Source: Eriocheir sinensis
Lineage: Eukaryota > Arthropoda > Malacostraca > Decapoda > Varunidae
Assembly: GCF_024679095.1 (NCBI RefSeq)
Contig: NC_066520.1
Span: 17,183,831-17,247,830 of the forward strand
Direction: 5' to 3'
Length of the DNA stretch: 64,000 nucleotides
The notes beneath the pieces are model-generated. The model was not told where the DNA came from. It did not search any database and saw only the letters and a list, made by a program, of their open reading frames with translations. Below are positions 1 through 13,140 of this stretch, in pieces. How positions within the stretch are numbered: the first letter of the stretch is position 1; every line of letters starts with the position of its first letter. The position numbers and the translations under genes were made by a program.

Positions 1-19
1 CCTCCTCCTCCTCCTCCTC
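1..19. repeat. (CCT)n microsatellite, cut by window edge
   Basis: Pure CCT repeat running off the left edge, so its full length is unknown. Confidence 0.9.
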
Positions 20-347
20 TCTGGCGGGGATGAGATGGCACCTGATGAAGGAAGAAAACGAAGGAAGAAAGGAAGGAGTCGCTTACAGCAGTGCTAGAAC
101 AAGGAAAGATAATCCATTACCCCGCGAAAACATGATTAGGAAGTAAAATTATTTGCATTTTCTGGTGTAATTCGCCAACTTGTATCTTCCTGGGCTGCGC
201 TAAAAACTCATTTGTCGCTGATCTGAAGGTCTTGTGTTTTCACTCTTGGTTTACTCATCTTTGGCGGTACCAGACGAACACCCGGGAATGGGGGACAATA
301 CCACTGACTGTTACCGCCACCCAGTCACCCAGGATCTCTCGGTTGTC

Positions 348-350
<3 letters not shown>
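20..350. other. Unique sequence, no feature seen
   Basis: Non-repetitive DNA. No frame longer than about 70 codons starts here, and those run into the adjacent GA tract. Confidence 0.6.

Positions 351-420
<70 letters not shown>
351..420. repeat. (GA)35 microsatellite
   Basis: Seventy bases of uninterrupted GA. The Arg-Glu or Ser-Leu frames crossing it are artefacts of the repeat. Confidence 0.98.
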
Positions 421-423
<3 letters not shown>

Positions 424-589
424 GAAGTGGTATGTGAGTAAGGAATGAGGTGAAGCTGGGACGGTGGACGGAGAGAGAAGGAAAAGGGGAGGCCAGAGCA
501 ATGGGGCGAGGCGGGTAAAGGGACCGAGCGGATCATTTCTCTTTCTTTGACGCGCGTGTCAGTTTCCATAAGGATCCCCGGGCCGCAAA

Positions 590-599
590 TATAAAAGGG
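590..599 (+). promoter_or_regulatory. Candidate TATA box
   Basis: TATAAAAGGG follows a GC-rich stretch (CCCCGGGCCGC), which is a textbook core-promoter arrangement. A CA dinucleotide at 618-619 lies about 29 bases downstream, the usual TATA-to-start spacing, but it does not match the arthropod initiator TCAGT. A pyrimidine-rich run ending in CAG at about 674 could be a splice acceptor, and the first ATG in a fair context (709) opens only a 37-codon frame. Nothing shows that this is transcribed. Confidence 0.25.
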
Positions 600-708
600 T
601 GCGCTGGTCCATGCTCTCAAGAACACTGTCGGGTTTTTTCCAGCCTCTCTCTATCTTTCTGTTTTTCGTTTCAGGCATTACGCGCAGTTTCATCTCTATT
701 CCCTTGTG

Positions 709-822
709 ATGGCCGGGTTGATTTACGGCGGGTGTGGCGGGGAGGATACGGTTTTTGCTGTTGGTGGTGGTAGTGATGATGGTGGTAGTGATGGTGGTGG
801 TGGTGGCGGCGGTGAAGCGTAA
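709..822 (+). CDS. Short Gly/Asp-rich ORF downstream of the TATA box (speculative)
   Basis: A 37-residue frame starts with ATGGCC and ends at TAA (820-822). It encodes about a dozen mixed residues and then Gly/Ser/Asp low complexity produced by a GGT/GAT trinucleotide repeat. No signal peptide or known motif is visible. It is listed only because it is the first good ATG after the candidate TATA box and a possible splice acceptor. Chance is the simpler explanation. Confidence 0.1.
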   Translation: MAGLIYGGCGGEDTVFAVGGGSDDGGSDGGGGGGGEA

Positions 823-852
823 AATGATGGCCGTGGTGGTGGTAATGGTGGT
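753..852. repeat. Imperfect (GGT/GAT)n trinucleotide tract
   Basis: GTG/GGT triplets with GAT and GGC interruptions. The opposite strand gives a Thr/Ile or Pro-rich shadow frame. Confidence 0.85.
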
Positions 853-930
853 GTAAGCTTCTGATTTATGTTTACTTCTGAGGATGTTACTAGGAGAAAA
901 GGGTGGCAGCGTAGCTTGACGGTAGGAGTA

Positions 931-1056
931 TTGTTTTCCAGCAAGATTTCCAATAAACAGTGTATTACGATGCGAGGGTTGATAAATTAGTAACGTGAAC
1001 AGTCTACGGACAAAGATAGCCACGTTTACATTACTCGACTGCTACCAATGCGGCTT
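931..1056 (+). repeat. Dispersed repeat family, copy 1
   Basis: Contains CCAGCAAGATTTCCA, then AGTCTACGGACAAAG and TTTACATTACTCGACTGC. The same words recur in the same order at 8040-8166, and partly at 36505-36582, all on the plus strand. No coding capacity or recognisable ends are seen. It could be part of a longer transposable element. Confidence 0.7.
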
Positions 1057-1970
1057 GACTGTAAAGAACAAACAATGAAGATAATATTGTCAAGAATTCT
1101 TAGCTTAGTTTATGATGCCTTTTCTTTCATGAGCAATGAAAGTTCGAGTCCTGTCCTAGCACAAAGTCACGATACTACTCTTTGCTTTCAAATCTTTACA
1201 ATATATAGCTGAAAGCCAGACGACTCGAGGCATACAGCTCCTACTATTGTCAAAGCCTTCAAATTGAGTCGTGAGGGGAATGCATTGGGACGAGACGAGG
1301 AAATTTGGAAGAGCACTTATATACACGCAACAAATGGAACGGCAACACAAAGAGAAACCTGCCCCCTTCCGTCCCACAGGTCGCAATAGTGAGCCAGGTA
1401 GTTCTGCGTGTCACGGGGGCAGCGTCGAGTGATTGTCAGCGGTATTACAGGAGAGAGCGGGGCGGAGGTCGGGCTGGAGAGGGGCGTGGTAGGGGCGGCC
1501 GAGGCAGGACAGTGCGTGGAGGGGTGGAAGCAGGAGACCGAGACGTGAGGGAGCGCCGGTGATGCAGTGACAGCTCGGAACAGAGAAATTCAATGAAGTA
1601 ATCAGAAGTTCGGGACCAAATGCAATAAGGAAATGCGTTCGGAACCGATTGATGAAGAGGACGCAGCGGAGACAAACAAATAGTTACTCACAAATGAATA
1701 TACGCCATAACAGGACGCTGATGAACAGAAAACAGCCTTTAAATAACAGAAAACGACGAGAATTGCATGCAAAAAAAGAGTGAAAAAAAGAAATGTGAAT
1801 AGCGAAAAAAAATCAATATAACAATTCCTGGGAAACAAAATATAAAGATGAAACGTAGAGAAATATTTTTAAAAGAGAATATCATGTTGACAGATCAAAA
1901 CTTTGGAAATATGACAAGGATGAGGAGAAGGAGAACACAGATAATGATCGCGAGTCTGAGCACAGAGGAA
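1057..1970. other. Unique sequence
   Basis: No supported gene. 1440-1560 is purine- and GC-rich with GGGCGG-like words. GTTCGAGTCC at 1143-1152 resembles a tRNA B box but has no A box at the right distance. Confidence 0.6.
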
Positions 1971-2119
<149 letters not shown>

Positions 2120-2226
2120 GGGAATAGGTGGTAGATTGTCACTGCACTGGACAGAGGAATCAAAGGGTGAAACGGATTACTCTGTTCACATGCCCGGGAC
2201 GCAGGGAGAGGCAAAGGACCTGACTG

Positions 2227-2402
2227 GCAGACACACGAACCGGCCAGCAGACAGACGCGGACACAGACAGGCAGACAGACACACATACACAGACAGACGA
2301 AGAGACAGAAAGACAAACACTGAGACATACATACAGATAGACAGACAGACAGACACAAAAAGACAGACAAACTGACAATGAGAGAAACGCAGAACGACAG
2401 AC
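2227..2402. repeat. Diverged GACA-rich tract
   Basis: Many GACA words separated by substitutions, an old relative of the array at 1971. All frames through it are low complexity. Confidence 0.85.
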
Positions 2403-2960
2403 ATGCAAGCAAACACGAATAAGAAAATTGCGTGCCTGAAACATTTTTCCTTCCACGTCATTCTAAATTAATAAAAGCAAGGAAACGAAAATAGAGAAAA
2501 AATGACGAAATAAAAGAAGTTACTAAAACATTACCATCGACTACAGTACAAACGAACCCTCTTAACTATTCTGGATATTGGATTGCCATTCGAGGAAGAG
2601 ACATGTAATTCCTATGTACGTTCTGGTCAGTTGAAGAGGTGTCGGGGTACTTCTCTTCCTATTACCTCAGCGTCAACGTCCTGAAAGCTCTCCGGCAAAC
2701 GAGGGCGATGTAGCACAACCTCTATAGCTCTCAACTCCTAAACGAATCACATTACTTGGCCAATGAACTGTCACGTCCGTTTACTTGGCCAACTGGGGCA
2801 ACTTTCAGAGCCTCATCATTATGGGTATTGCCTCAACGAACGATAGCGTTGCCAATCCTGCTGTGAAAATTGAAAAAAATAGGTGTGGAAAATTTATGAG
2901 ACGAAAAATTGACTGACTTTTTTGTGTTGTTTGGATGTTTCGTTTGTTTGACTTGGGTAT
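2403..2960. other. Unique sequence, no feature seen
   Basis: AT-leaning DNA without a long non-repetitive frame or repeat. Confidence 0.6.
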
Positions 2961-3169
2961 ACAAAAACAAACACCCACATACGCAAACGCACACCCACAC
3001 ACAAGCTCACACATCCTTCCTCCTCTCAGTGGCGGCGTCGTACTCACAGCTGGGAGTCATAAGGCGGGGACAGCGGCAAGGGCGGCGGAGGAAGAGGAGG
3101 CGGTGGCGGAGGCTGCGAGAAAAAGCAACAGAATCTCCGCTTTATGTTTTGCTATCCAAGGCGTCATGT

Positions 3170-3990
3170 TCCTGCTTCCTTCCTGCCGTCCTTCCTTCCT
3201 TCCTGGTCTTCTTTCAGCCTTCTCTCTTGGCTGGACGAACGCTAGGAAGGATTTGCCCCGTATATTCTTCAGTCTTCTTCTTCCTCCTCCTCGTCCTCCT
3301 CGGCTTCGTTCCCGCATCACTTCTTTAGCTTCTCTTTCTTTTTCATTCTCTTTTTCTTGGCTCGTGTTCCTCATTTCCGCGGCATTCAGTCTTCCTTTTC
3401 TTCTCTTCTTTCTGCTTTTTTCTTCTCCTTCTTCTTCTTCTTCCCTTCCTCATCCTCCTTCTCCTCCTCCTCCTCTACCGCCCTCCTTGCATCATTTCCT
3501 GTTTTCTTGACTAGGTTTTTTTCCTCCTCTGTCCCCTCTCCTTTTTAACCTTATTTCCTATTTCTTCGTCTTTTCCACACAACTCATTTCCGCCCTCATC
3601 TTTCTACGCACTATTTGGCTTCTCAACTTTCTCCTCCTCATTTTCTCTTCCTGCTCTTCATCTCCTTCCTGCTTTTCCTCCTCCCCTTCTTCTTTTGCTT
3701 TATCTTATTATTATTATTCTCCTCCTCCTCTTTCTCATCTTCCTGTTCCTCAACCTAGCCATCCTTTTCCTCGTTCTCCTCCTCCTCCTCCTCCTCCTCC
3801 TTTTCCTGTTCCTCCTCCTCCTCCTCTGGCAATACTCGTGAATTGAAGCTAGTCAAGCGCTCCCCCTGTGCGTCCTTGTCCTCTCCCTCCTCCTCCTCTC
3901 CCTCCGTCTTTCTCTTTCCCTCTTCCTCTTTCCCTTTCTTGCCCTCTCTCAACACACCCGTTTTCCCCCCAGCAAGCAAAAACAGGGGCA
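3170..3990. repeat. Polypyrimidine (TCC/TTC/TCT) tract
   Basis: Strongly strand-asymmetric C/T sequence with embedded CTC/CCT runs (3719-3828), followed by CAG triplets at about 3990-4030. A short CA-rich run precedes it at 2963-3012. Ser/Phe/Pro-rich or Glu/Lys-rich frames here are by-products. Confidence 0.85.
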
Positions 3991-4457
3991 GCAGCAGCAG
4001 GAGCAGAGGTATCATCATCAGCAGCAGCAGTAGGCGTTTAAACTAGCATCATAACATAGTCTATCCAATCCCTCCTATGCGTCTTGTCCCTCCTAATCCG
4101 AGTACCTCCAGTTAGTCAAAGTCCCCGGCACTGCAACATTGAGAAGGTCCTTGGGGATGGCCTTGAGGAGATGGCTGGGCTTTCATTAGGTGGGCTGGTT
4201 TCTGGTGGCTGGGCTTGGACGGTGCCTGAGACTAAGGGTCGGTCAGGCTCGTGGTTCAAAGCTTGTGATAACGTTGGAGTTGGAGCGGTTGCGTTGCCTC
4301 GACTTGGCTTGGTTACCACTTGTATCGAGTTGGCCTTGCCCCGGCTTCCTGGTCTGCCGGGCCTGGAAGTTCTGCATGGACTGCTTTCAACTACCAATGG
4401 ACGCACCTCGCCTGCATCAAACTGCTCCATTAAACTGTCGCCTTCCGTTCTCTCTCT

Positions 4458-4620
4458 CTCACAGTTTGCTTCTCTCCTTCATCCCCTCCTGCACTTCTAC
4501 TATTACTACTACTACTGGCTTCTGTTGCTCCCTCCCTCACAGTTTGTTTCCCTCTTTCATCCCCTCCTACACTACAACAACTACTACAACTACTGCTACT
4601 ACTACCTGGTGTTCTTCCCT
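4458..4620. repeat. 78-bp tandem duplication
   Basis: CTCACAGTTTG begins both units (4458 and 4536). Each unit ends in (TAC)-like triplets. The unit is 26 codons, which explains why a 231-codon plus-strand frame (4084-4779) stays open with an internal Gln-Phe...His-Pro-Leu-Leu-His repeat. That frame has Tyr and Leu runs and no recognised domain. Confidence 0.8.
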
Positions 4621-6894
4621 CACCCCGTTCTTGCACTTCTACATCGCGTTCGGCTTTGTGCTGTCATGACTCTCCCCTCTCGTGTTCATGAGCTCCCCCG
4701 CATCATGTATCACTTCTTTACGGCTTTCTGCTTGCCTGTCTTACATCCTGCTTCGCGCTCAGCTTCCTCGGGTGCTTAGTTCATTGTCGTATCGCCAGCG
4801 CATAATCTAATTCCCGGACCTTTGCGACATGCTATCCTTTGTACCGTGTCTTCTCTTTGTCCTTGGTTTTACGCTCAGCGATGGGGCGCGACACCGTCTG
4901 TTCCTCGAGGCAGGAAGATTAACAACGTTGCGGCTTCCTCAGTAAATGCATTAAACTGGCCGTCCCTCGCTTGCCTCTCACCAGAACCCGCCCTGAAGAG
5001 CTCCGTCCTGCCGCCGCCTCTTAAATAGATTTCCTCGCTGTCCCAGGTGGCGGGCGTGGTGTTGTTCTTTACTGCGTACGTGTCCGAAGGAAGCTAACCA
5101 AATACCTTAATGGCATTGTGCGTTTTATGTGACTTTAAATACATTACGCTCACAGAATATTAGATTTCCGTGGGTTATATAGACAAAGACGGTTCACAGG
5201 TTTGCAGTTTTTGCCTTGTGTCCTGTTTTGATGTCGGAATAAAATGAAATAAATGTGTTAAGGAAAGTGCGGTGACTGGCTTCTCACTTCGACATACATG
5301 CACGTATAGGCAGAGGTACACCCACCCACACGCACATGTACAGCCCCACCCACATCACACAAGGGTAGTACCGGGAGCTGCAACGGAGGTTTTGTTCTGT
5401 GACGAGCGGGGGACGCATCAAAGCTCGCTACAATTGTTCCCTCTTCCTCACTCATCTTATCACTCTCTCTCTCCCTTACTCTCCGTCACTCCTTTTCTCC
5501 ACCTCTCACTCTCCGTATCTCTTCCTCTCTCTTTCACGTCCACAGGGTGCATAGGACACGACATTTCATTGCTGATAGATGCACCGAGGCACTTGTTATG
5601 CTTGGGAGCGGTTCCTTGTATTTTTCAGGCTGTGGGTCCATGTTACACACCGCACTTTTCATAACTAGGCACCGCAACTGAGAGTAAAAGTCCAATATGT
5701 GGCGCTGGTGACAAAACACACATAACAACTTTTCATGCCCAAGAGCCATGCGGACGCGTGGGAAGCTATGAAGGGTAATGGCCACTATTCCTCCGGCTCA
5801 TGAGTTGTGTAAATACGCGGTCAAGCGGTGATGGACAGGACGAAGTGGTGTGGATTCTCTTTTAAAGGATGGCCATTGTGTTGTGTTCTCATTCTACAGC
5901 TTTACGAACGTGGGAACAGGATGATAAAAGACAGCATTTAAGGCAAAACAACAACAGCTTTAATTTTCGCATACGGGGCTGTGTAAATGTGTCCAAGCCT
6001 CCCTGTTTGTCTTACTGAAATATAAAATCAGCTACTTTTCCGGTCTGAGTACGTTACACTTGATAGAGTCGACGTAAATGTAAACCAAACACGTAAAACC
6101 TTAGACTCATGGAGCAATAAAGGGTAATGACAGAAAATAATACCGATGGTTTATATAGTGAATTGAAAAGCTTGCAAGGATGGAGTGAAGTGCGAGTGAA
6201 TCCCTTGAGTAAAAGTCTTGAACCGTCCGACCTCGCGACCTCAAAGTACCCCACGAACTCCACCACCACGACCACGACCACCATCAACACCAGCACTACC
6301 ACATCGATCTCCAGGTAAGCCGAGAGTCGCTCTAATCCTCGTAGCCACACACCTGTCCGGTATTATTCACTGTGCAGTTTGGGGGCGAGCAAGCCTTTCC
6401 TCACCTAACTGGGCTGGATTGGGTGAGGTCGTGTGTGAGGGGAAGGAAGAGGCAGAGGACGTCCCCTATGACAATTTGACAAAGCAACGACAATCCAAAC
6501 CAAGTGAGAATCGAAAGAAAAGGATATATACTACGAAGAAGATAAATGAAAAGGTACCATAGAGGAATAATATCGATGGGTAAACAAACACATAACAATA
6601 ATAAAAACAATAAGACTAACAGTAGACACTAACCATAACACCGCACACCTTTTCCTAACATAAAGTCAATAGCCAGTCAGTCAGTCAATCCGTGCCGCAA
6701 AAACAAAACAAAAAACAAAAAACACACAACACGCCATATCGGATTGGAGGATATGATCGAGTTTGCTCCCGGCGCAACGCTCTGTTATGTATGAAAATTC
6801 GTCTGACCGCAGTATTTGTGACTAAGCCGCCGGCAACTGACGTCCACTTTGTCCCTGCCGTCGGCATGAGACTGAAGGAGGCGGAGGGAGGAGG
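4621..6894. other. Mostly unique sequence with short simple tracts
   Basis: CA-rich words lie near 5310-5360, CT-rich at 5455-5540, and an ACC/ATC triplet run at 6258-6305. No convincing exon or element is seen. Confidence 0.55.
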
Positions 6895-7260
6895 GAAATT
6901 GGGAGAGGGAATAAAGAGGAGGAGGAGGAGGAGGAGGGAAATGGGAGAGGAAAATAGGTGAATATGGAGATAAAGGAGAAGAAGAAAGTAGGGTGTTGGA
7001 AAGCTTGGGTACGTGAACCAAAATAGTGAGAGGAGGATTGAAGAGGAAAAAGGAGAGACAACAGAAGTAAGAGGGAATGAGGGAGAGGGAATAAAGAGAA
7101 GTAAGAGGAGAAGGGAGGTGGGGGAAGCAAATAGGTGAATAAACATATGAAGATATGAAGATAAGAGCAGGAGGAGAGGCAAAAAGTAGAGGCGCAAAAA
7201 AGCTTGGTAACCTGAAGCAAAACAGTGAGAGGAAAACTGAAGAGGGAAAAGAGAGGCAAC
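6895..7260. repeat. Purine-rich tandem duplication, unit 180-200 bp
   Basis: GGGAGAGGGAATAAAGAG occurs at 6901 and again exactly 180 bases later at 7081. AAGCTTGG...GTGAGAGGA occurs at about 7001 and 7200. GGA triplets at 6915-6938 account for length differences. Pyrimidine-strand frames across it are artefacts. Confidence 0.8.
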
Positions 7261-7564
7261 AGGAGTGGAGTAATGCGAGATGGCGGAAATGGAAGAGGCT
7301 TAAGAAAGTATAAAAGTTAGGGAAACGCGGAAAGTGGAAGAGGAAAAAAGATGGGAGTCTAGATTGAGAGAAAGGAGATAACAAAAAAAAAAGGACACGA
7401 GAGAGGGAGAGGAAATAATAAGAGAAGACACGGAGGAGAACGGAACAGAAGAATAGTGAGGCAATGGTAGGCCCAGAATGGTAGATTAAAGGGTAGGGGA
7501 AAAATATAAAAATGATTAATTGATGCCTGAATACTATAATCTGTTCCAATAACGCGTCCGTCTG

Positions 7565-7874
<310 letters not shown>

Positions 7875-8039
7875 TTTGGTAGTAGCAGGACCTTCACTCG
7901 CCCGTTACTACGCCAAGTTTCGAACAGCTTTCTACCTACGTAAAAAAAAAAGTTTTTACATTTTCTTTAACAACATATTCTCCGTAAATTTCCTGACACA
8001 TTTATCACAAGCAGACTAATCAGTACGAGGTTTTTTTTC

Positions 8040-8166
8040 TTCCAGCAAGATTTCCACTAAACAACGTGCTACAAGCCGAGCGTTACCGCGTTAGCGGAGC
8101 GGAAAAGTCTACGGACAAAGCTAGTCGTGTTTACATTACTCACCTGCTTTCATGATGGATAACGCG
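8040..8166 (+). repeat. Dispersed repeat family, copy 2
   Basis: CCAGCAAGATTTCCACTAAA, AAGTCTACGGACAAAGCTA and TTTACATTACTC appear in the same order as in copy 1 at 931-1056. Confidence 0.7.
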
Positions 8167-9283
<1,117 letters not shown>

Positions 9284-9386
9284 ACAACAAAGGAGACAGC
9301 TCAAGGGCACACAAAAAAATAATATAAAAAAAGCCCGCTACTCGCTACTCCCAAAAAAGAATCAAAAGAGGTGGCCGAAAGAAAGG

Positions 9387-11469
9387 TCAATTTCGGGAGG
9401 AGAGGTGTCCTGATAACCTCCTTTTGAAAGAGTTCAAGTCGTAGGCAGGAGGAAATACAGATGAAGGAAGATTGTTCCAGAGTTTACCAGCGTAAGGGAT
9501 GAAAGAGTGAAGATGCTGGTTAACTCTTGCATAAGGGGTTTGGACAATATAGGGATGAGCATGAGTAGAAAGTCGTGTGCAGCGGGGCCGCGGGAGGGGG
9601 GGAGGCATGCAGTTAGCAAGTTCAGAAGAGCAGTCAGCGTGGAAATATCGATAGAAGATAGAAAGAGAGGCAACATCGCGGCGGAATTTAAGAGGTAGAA
9701 GACTATCAGTAGGAGGAGGAGAGCTGATGAGACGAAGAGCCTTAGACTCCACTCCGTCCAGAAGAGCTGTGTGAGTGGAGCCTCCCCACACGGAAGATGC
9801 ATACTCCATACGAGGGCGGACAAGGCCCCTGTATATGGATAGCAACTGCGCGGGGGAGAAGAACTGGCGGAGACGATACAGAACGCCCAACCTCGAGGAA
9901 GCTGATTTAGCGAGAGAGGATATATGAAGTTTCCAGTTGAGATTTTGAGTTAAGGATAGACCGAGGATGTTTAGTGTTGAAGACGGTGACAGCTGAGTGT
10001 TGTCGAAGAATAGGGGATAGGTGTTTGGACGATCGTGTCGAGTTGATAGGTGGAGAAATTGAGTTTTTGAGGCATTGAAGGACACAAGGTTCCTTCTGCC
10101 CCAGTTGGAAATGATAGCAAGGTTAAGCGTTCTGCAGCCTCCAGTCTGGAGTCGTGTACTTCCTGTTGAGAGGGTCTTCTATTGAAAGAAGTTGAATAAT
10201 GCAGAATGGAGTCGTCGGCGTATGAGTGGACAGGACAGTTTGTTATGGAAAGAAGATCATTGATGAATAACAGGAAGAGAGTGGGTGATAGGACAGAGCC
10301 CTGTGGAACGCCACTGTTGATAGGTTTAGGGGAAGAGCAGTGACCGTCTACCACCGCAGAGATAGAACGGCCGGAAAGGAAACTGGAGATAAAGGAACAG
10401 AGAGAGGGATAGAAACCGAAAGAGGAAACACGAGAACAAGCGTTAATATGCCAAGGCTTTTTAGCATGAGGAGTAGAGAAAGTGCGTGGAATGTATGCCT
10501 CCATTCCAGAGACAATCACCTCTGTGATGCGCTGGGCACACACAGAGGGGTCTCTCTCCTGGAAGCAGTAATCATTCCACGGGAAATCGGAAAAGTACAT
10601 CCTCAGGTCGTCCCACCGAGCTGAAGCAAAATGCCAGAAGCATCGCCTCTTCAGTGGGTCCAGAGGATGTACAGGAGCGATAGGACAGGATACAGAAATA
10701 AGGTTATGATCGGAGGAGCCCAACGGAGAGAACAGTTTGACAGAGTAAGCAGAAGGATTAGAGGTAATGAAGAGGTCTAGAATGTTGGGCCTGTCTCCAA
10801 GACGGTCGGGAATACGAGTAGGGTGCTGAACCAACTGCTCTAGGTCGTTGAGGAGAGCAAAGTCGTAGGCTTGTTCACCAGGCTGGTCAGTGAAAGAGGA
10901 TGAAAGCCAAAGCTGGTGGTGAACATTGAAATCTCCCAAGATGGAGATTTCAGCAAAGGGAGAGTGAGTCAAGATATGCTCCACTTTAAAGTTCAAACAG
11001 TCAAAGAATTTTACATAGTTAGTAGAGTTAGGCGAGAGATAAGCAGCACAGATGTATTTAGTAATAGAATGACAATGAAGTCTTAGCCAGATGGTGGAAA
11101 ATTCAGAAGAGTCAAGGTCGTGGGCACGAGAGCAAGTGATGTCGTTGCGCACGTAGGCGCAACATCCAGCTTTAGATTGAAATTTAGGATAGAGATAGTA
11201 GGAGGGAACAGAGTAGAGGTTGCTGTCAGTAGCTTCAGAAACCTGTGTTTCGGTGAGGAAGAGAAGGTGAGGTTTAGAGGAGGAGAGATAGTGTTCCACA
11301 GAATGAAAATTAGAACGAAGACCGCGAATGTTGCAGAAATTGATAAGGAGGAGGTTCGAGGAGTTATCAGGACACCTCTCAAGTCGGCAGCCAGAAGGGG
11401 AGTCCTCCCTGGGGGAATTTATGGTCCCCCCCCAGGCGGGGACTCCGAGGCGGTGTTTTCGTTAGCCAT
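9387..11469 (-). pseudogene. Endonuclease/reverse-transcriptase ORF, frameshifted and internally deleted
   Basis: The ATG at 11467-11469 opens the frame, although the same frame is open back to 11610. A C8 run (11426-11433) shifts it. The endonuclease follows, with [18 protein letters not shown] (about 11243-11263), GDFNVHH (about 10916-10936) and SDHNLI (10697-10714), the usual acid/His catalytic motifs of this family. After KKPW and ACSR the frame jumps at about 10430 into the middle of the RT (FGFYPSL), so RT motifs 1-3 are absent. [11 protein letters not shown] (about 10285-10318) and the catalytic YADD (10211-10222) remain. A second frameshift at about 10120-10130 moves the thumb and C-terminal part (to the stop at 9387) into another frame; this part ends with the typical KLWNNLP...SVFP...FKRRLSGHLS region. 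Confidence 0.92.
10424..10436 (-). other. Internal deletion junction in the retrotransposon
   Basis: Residues that normally precede a stretch of roughly 250-300 amino acids (end of endonuclease, linker, RT motifs 1-3) are joined directly, and in frame, to the RT segment starting near FGFYPSL. The size is estimated from remembered family proteins, not measured. Confidence 0.8.
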
Positions 11470-11712
11470 TTTGAATTTTGAATTTTGGGAAAAGGTGTGT
11501 GTTGTGTGAATGTAATGTGGTGTAGAAAGAGAGAGGAACTGTCTTTTGAGAGCATGCTGAACTGCTCTCTGGTGTTGATGAGACAAAAGGGAAACGGTTA
11601 GTGAGGACATGGGAAGGGTCTTTGAAGGGCTTCAGCACCCTCCTCGCTTCCCATATATCCTCACCGGGTTTAGCTCACGCCCGTTCGGTAGGTGTTTTCC
11701 TACCTACTCCTG

Positions 11713-11778
11713 CCAATGTGCCAATGTGCCAATGTGTGTTGTGTGTGTGTGTGTGCACGCGCGTGTGTGTTTGTGTTT
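11713..11778. repeat. CCAATGTG x3 plus GT-rich tract
   Basis: Three tandem copies of an 8-mer (11713-11736) merge into a GT array. They flank the 5' end of the retrotransposon. Confidence 0.85.
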
Positions 11779-11846
11779 TCTACTGTACGTGAACACAAAT
11801 GACAAATACCTGACAAACATCCAGCGCATCAGAACATGACTTTAAA

Positions 11847-11862
11847 CACACACACGCACACG

Positions 11863-11953
<91 letters not shown>
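11847..11953. repeat. (CA)n microsatellite
   Basis: Near-pure CA of about 105 bases. A CAA run follows at 12095-12126. Confidence 0.97.
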
Positions 11954-11955
<2 letters not shown>

Positions 11956-12514
11956 GAGTTAAACAAATGCCCGCGTTTCGATATCAATACAAGCTATATT
12001 TCACGACGCACATTCGAATACCTATGCAGACTTTCTTTCTTTTCCGTTTGTCTGTTTTGCTACACCGCCCGAATACGACACGAAAATAGCAACAACACAA
12101 CAACAACAACAACAACAACAACAACACCTTTACCCCCCCAACAACAACTCCAACAACACAACACAAGGACAAAGACAAACGAACTCGCAACACACATGCG
12201 CCGGCAACACCTTCGCTCTCAATCCACGCTAGAGATGTCTCCTTGCCGTCCTTGCAGACCACCTGTCTTACGAAAACGCCTCAGGTTATTGGCCCACCTG
12301 TGCAATTAGTCCAATGAAAACACGCCGGCAGCGCACATGCATCCGCGGAAACACAGATGCGCGTCGGTGTTATTCTTAATCCTCCCCGCCGCCTCGCTCA
12401 CCTCCGGATGCGATAAACTAGGCGTGATGTCTCCCTTCCTTGCCCTCCTGAAAAATGGTGAGTCGTACATGAAGGAAGTTTTCTCACCGTTCCTCTAATG
12501 AAAGCTGTTTGAGG

Positions 12515-13140
12515 CGCCCTTGATGCCCTCCTCTCGGCCTGGTGCGCGCTTACGTAGCCTCTGTCTCTTCCCTTTCTTTCATTTGCTCTCCTTTCTCGGG
12601 TTGCTTCCGGGAGTACTGATCTGTCTGCCTCTCTCTGTCTCCCCACTCTTGATGTCCTTCTCCCCGTCTGGTGCATGCATACTGATCCACTCTTTTCCTG
12701 GTCTTTTATTCAGTCTTTCTTCCTGTTGGTTATGGCAGCACTAGCCTCTCTCTTTTCCCTTTCTTTCATTTTCTTCCTCCTCGTGTCTCTCTCTCTCTCT
12801 CTCTGTCTCTCCGCTCTTAATGGCCTTCTCTCTGTCTGGGGCACGCATGCAGACTCGTTCTTTTCCTTGTATTTTATTCAGTCTTTCTTCCTGTTGGCTG
12901 TGGCAGTACTGGACCGTCTGTCTCTGTCTATCTTCCTTTATTTGGCTATCCAATTCCATCTCTCTCCCTTACCCAAGCCTCATATGAACAGAGTGTGTCT
13001 CCTTTTTCGCTTTTCTTACATTCTGCCTTTCTCTGTGCTGGTTACTGCATTACTAACCTGTCTGTGTCTCTCCATGTCTCCTTTTATTAGCTTATCCACT
13101 TTTCTCTTTCCCTCACTCTTCCAAGGCCTCATATTTCGTC
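12515..13140. repeat. Diverged pyrimidine-rich tandem repeat, about 168-bp unit
   Basis: TTTTATTCAGTCTTTCTTCC occurs at 12704 and 12872 (168 apart). Flanking words (TGGTGCATGCATACTGATCC, GGCACGCATGCAGACTCG, CTGTCTCTCCGCTCTTA-like) suggest three to four diverged units. The unit is a multiple of three, so a hydrophobic 157-codon frame (12675-13148) stays open; no motif supports it as a protein. Confidence 0.7.

Noticed and set aside
1130..1160. tRNA-like B box (GTTCGAGTCC)
   Set aside because: No A box at a suitable distance and no cloverleaf could be folded.
4084..4779. 231-codon plus-strand frame
   Set aside because: Half of it is a 78-bp repeat with TAC triplets giving Tyr/Leu runs; the N-terminal half has no recognised domain and no splice or promoter support.
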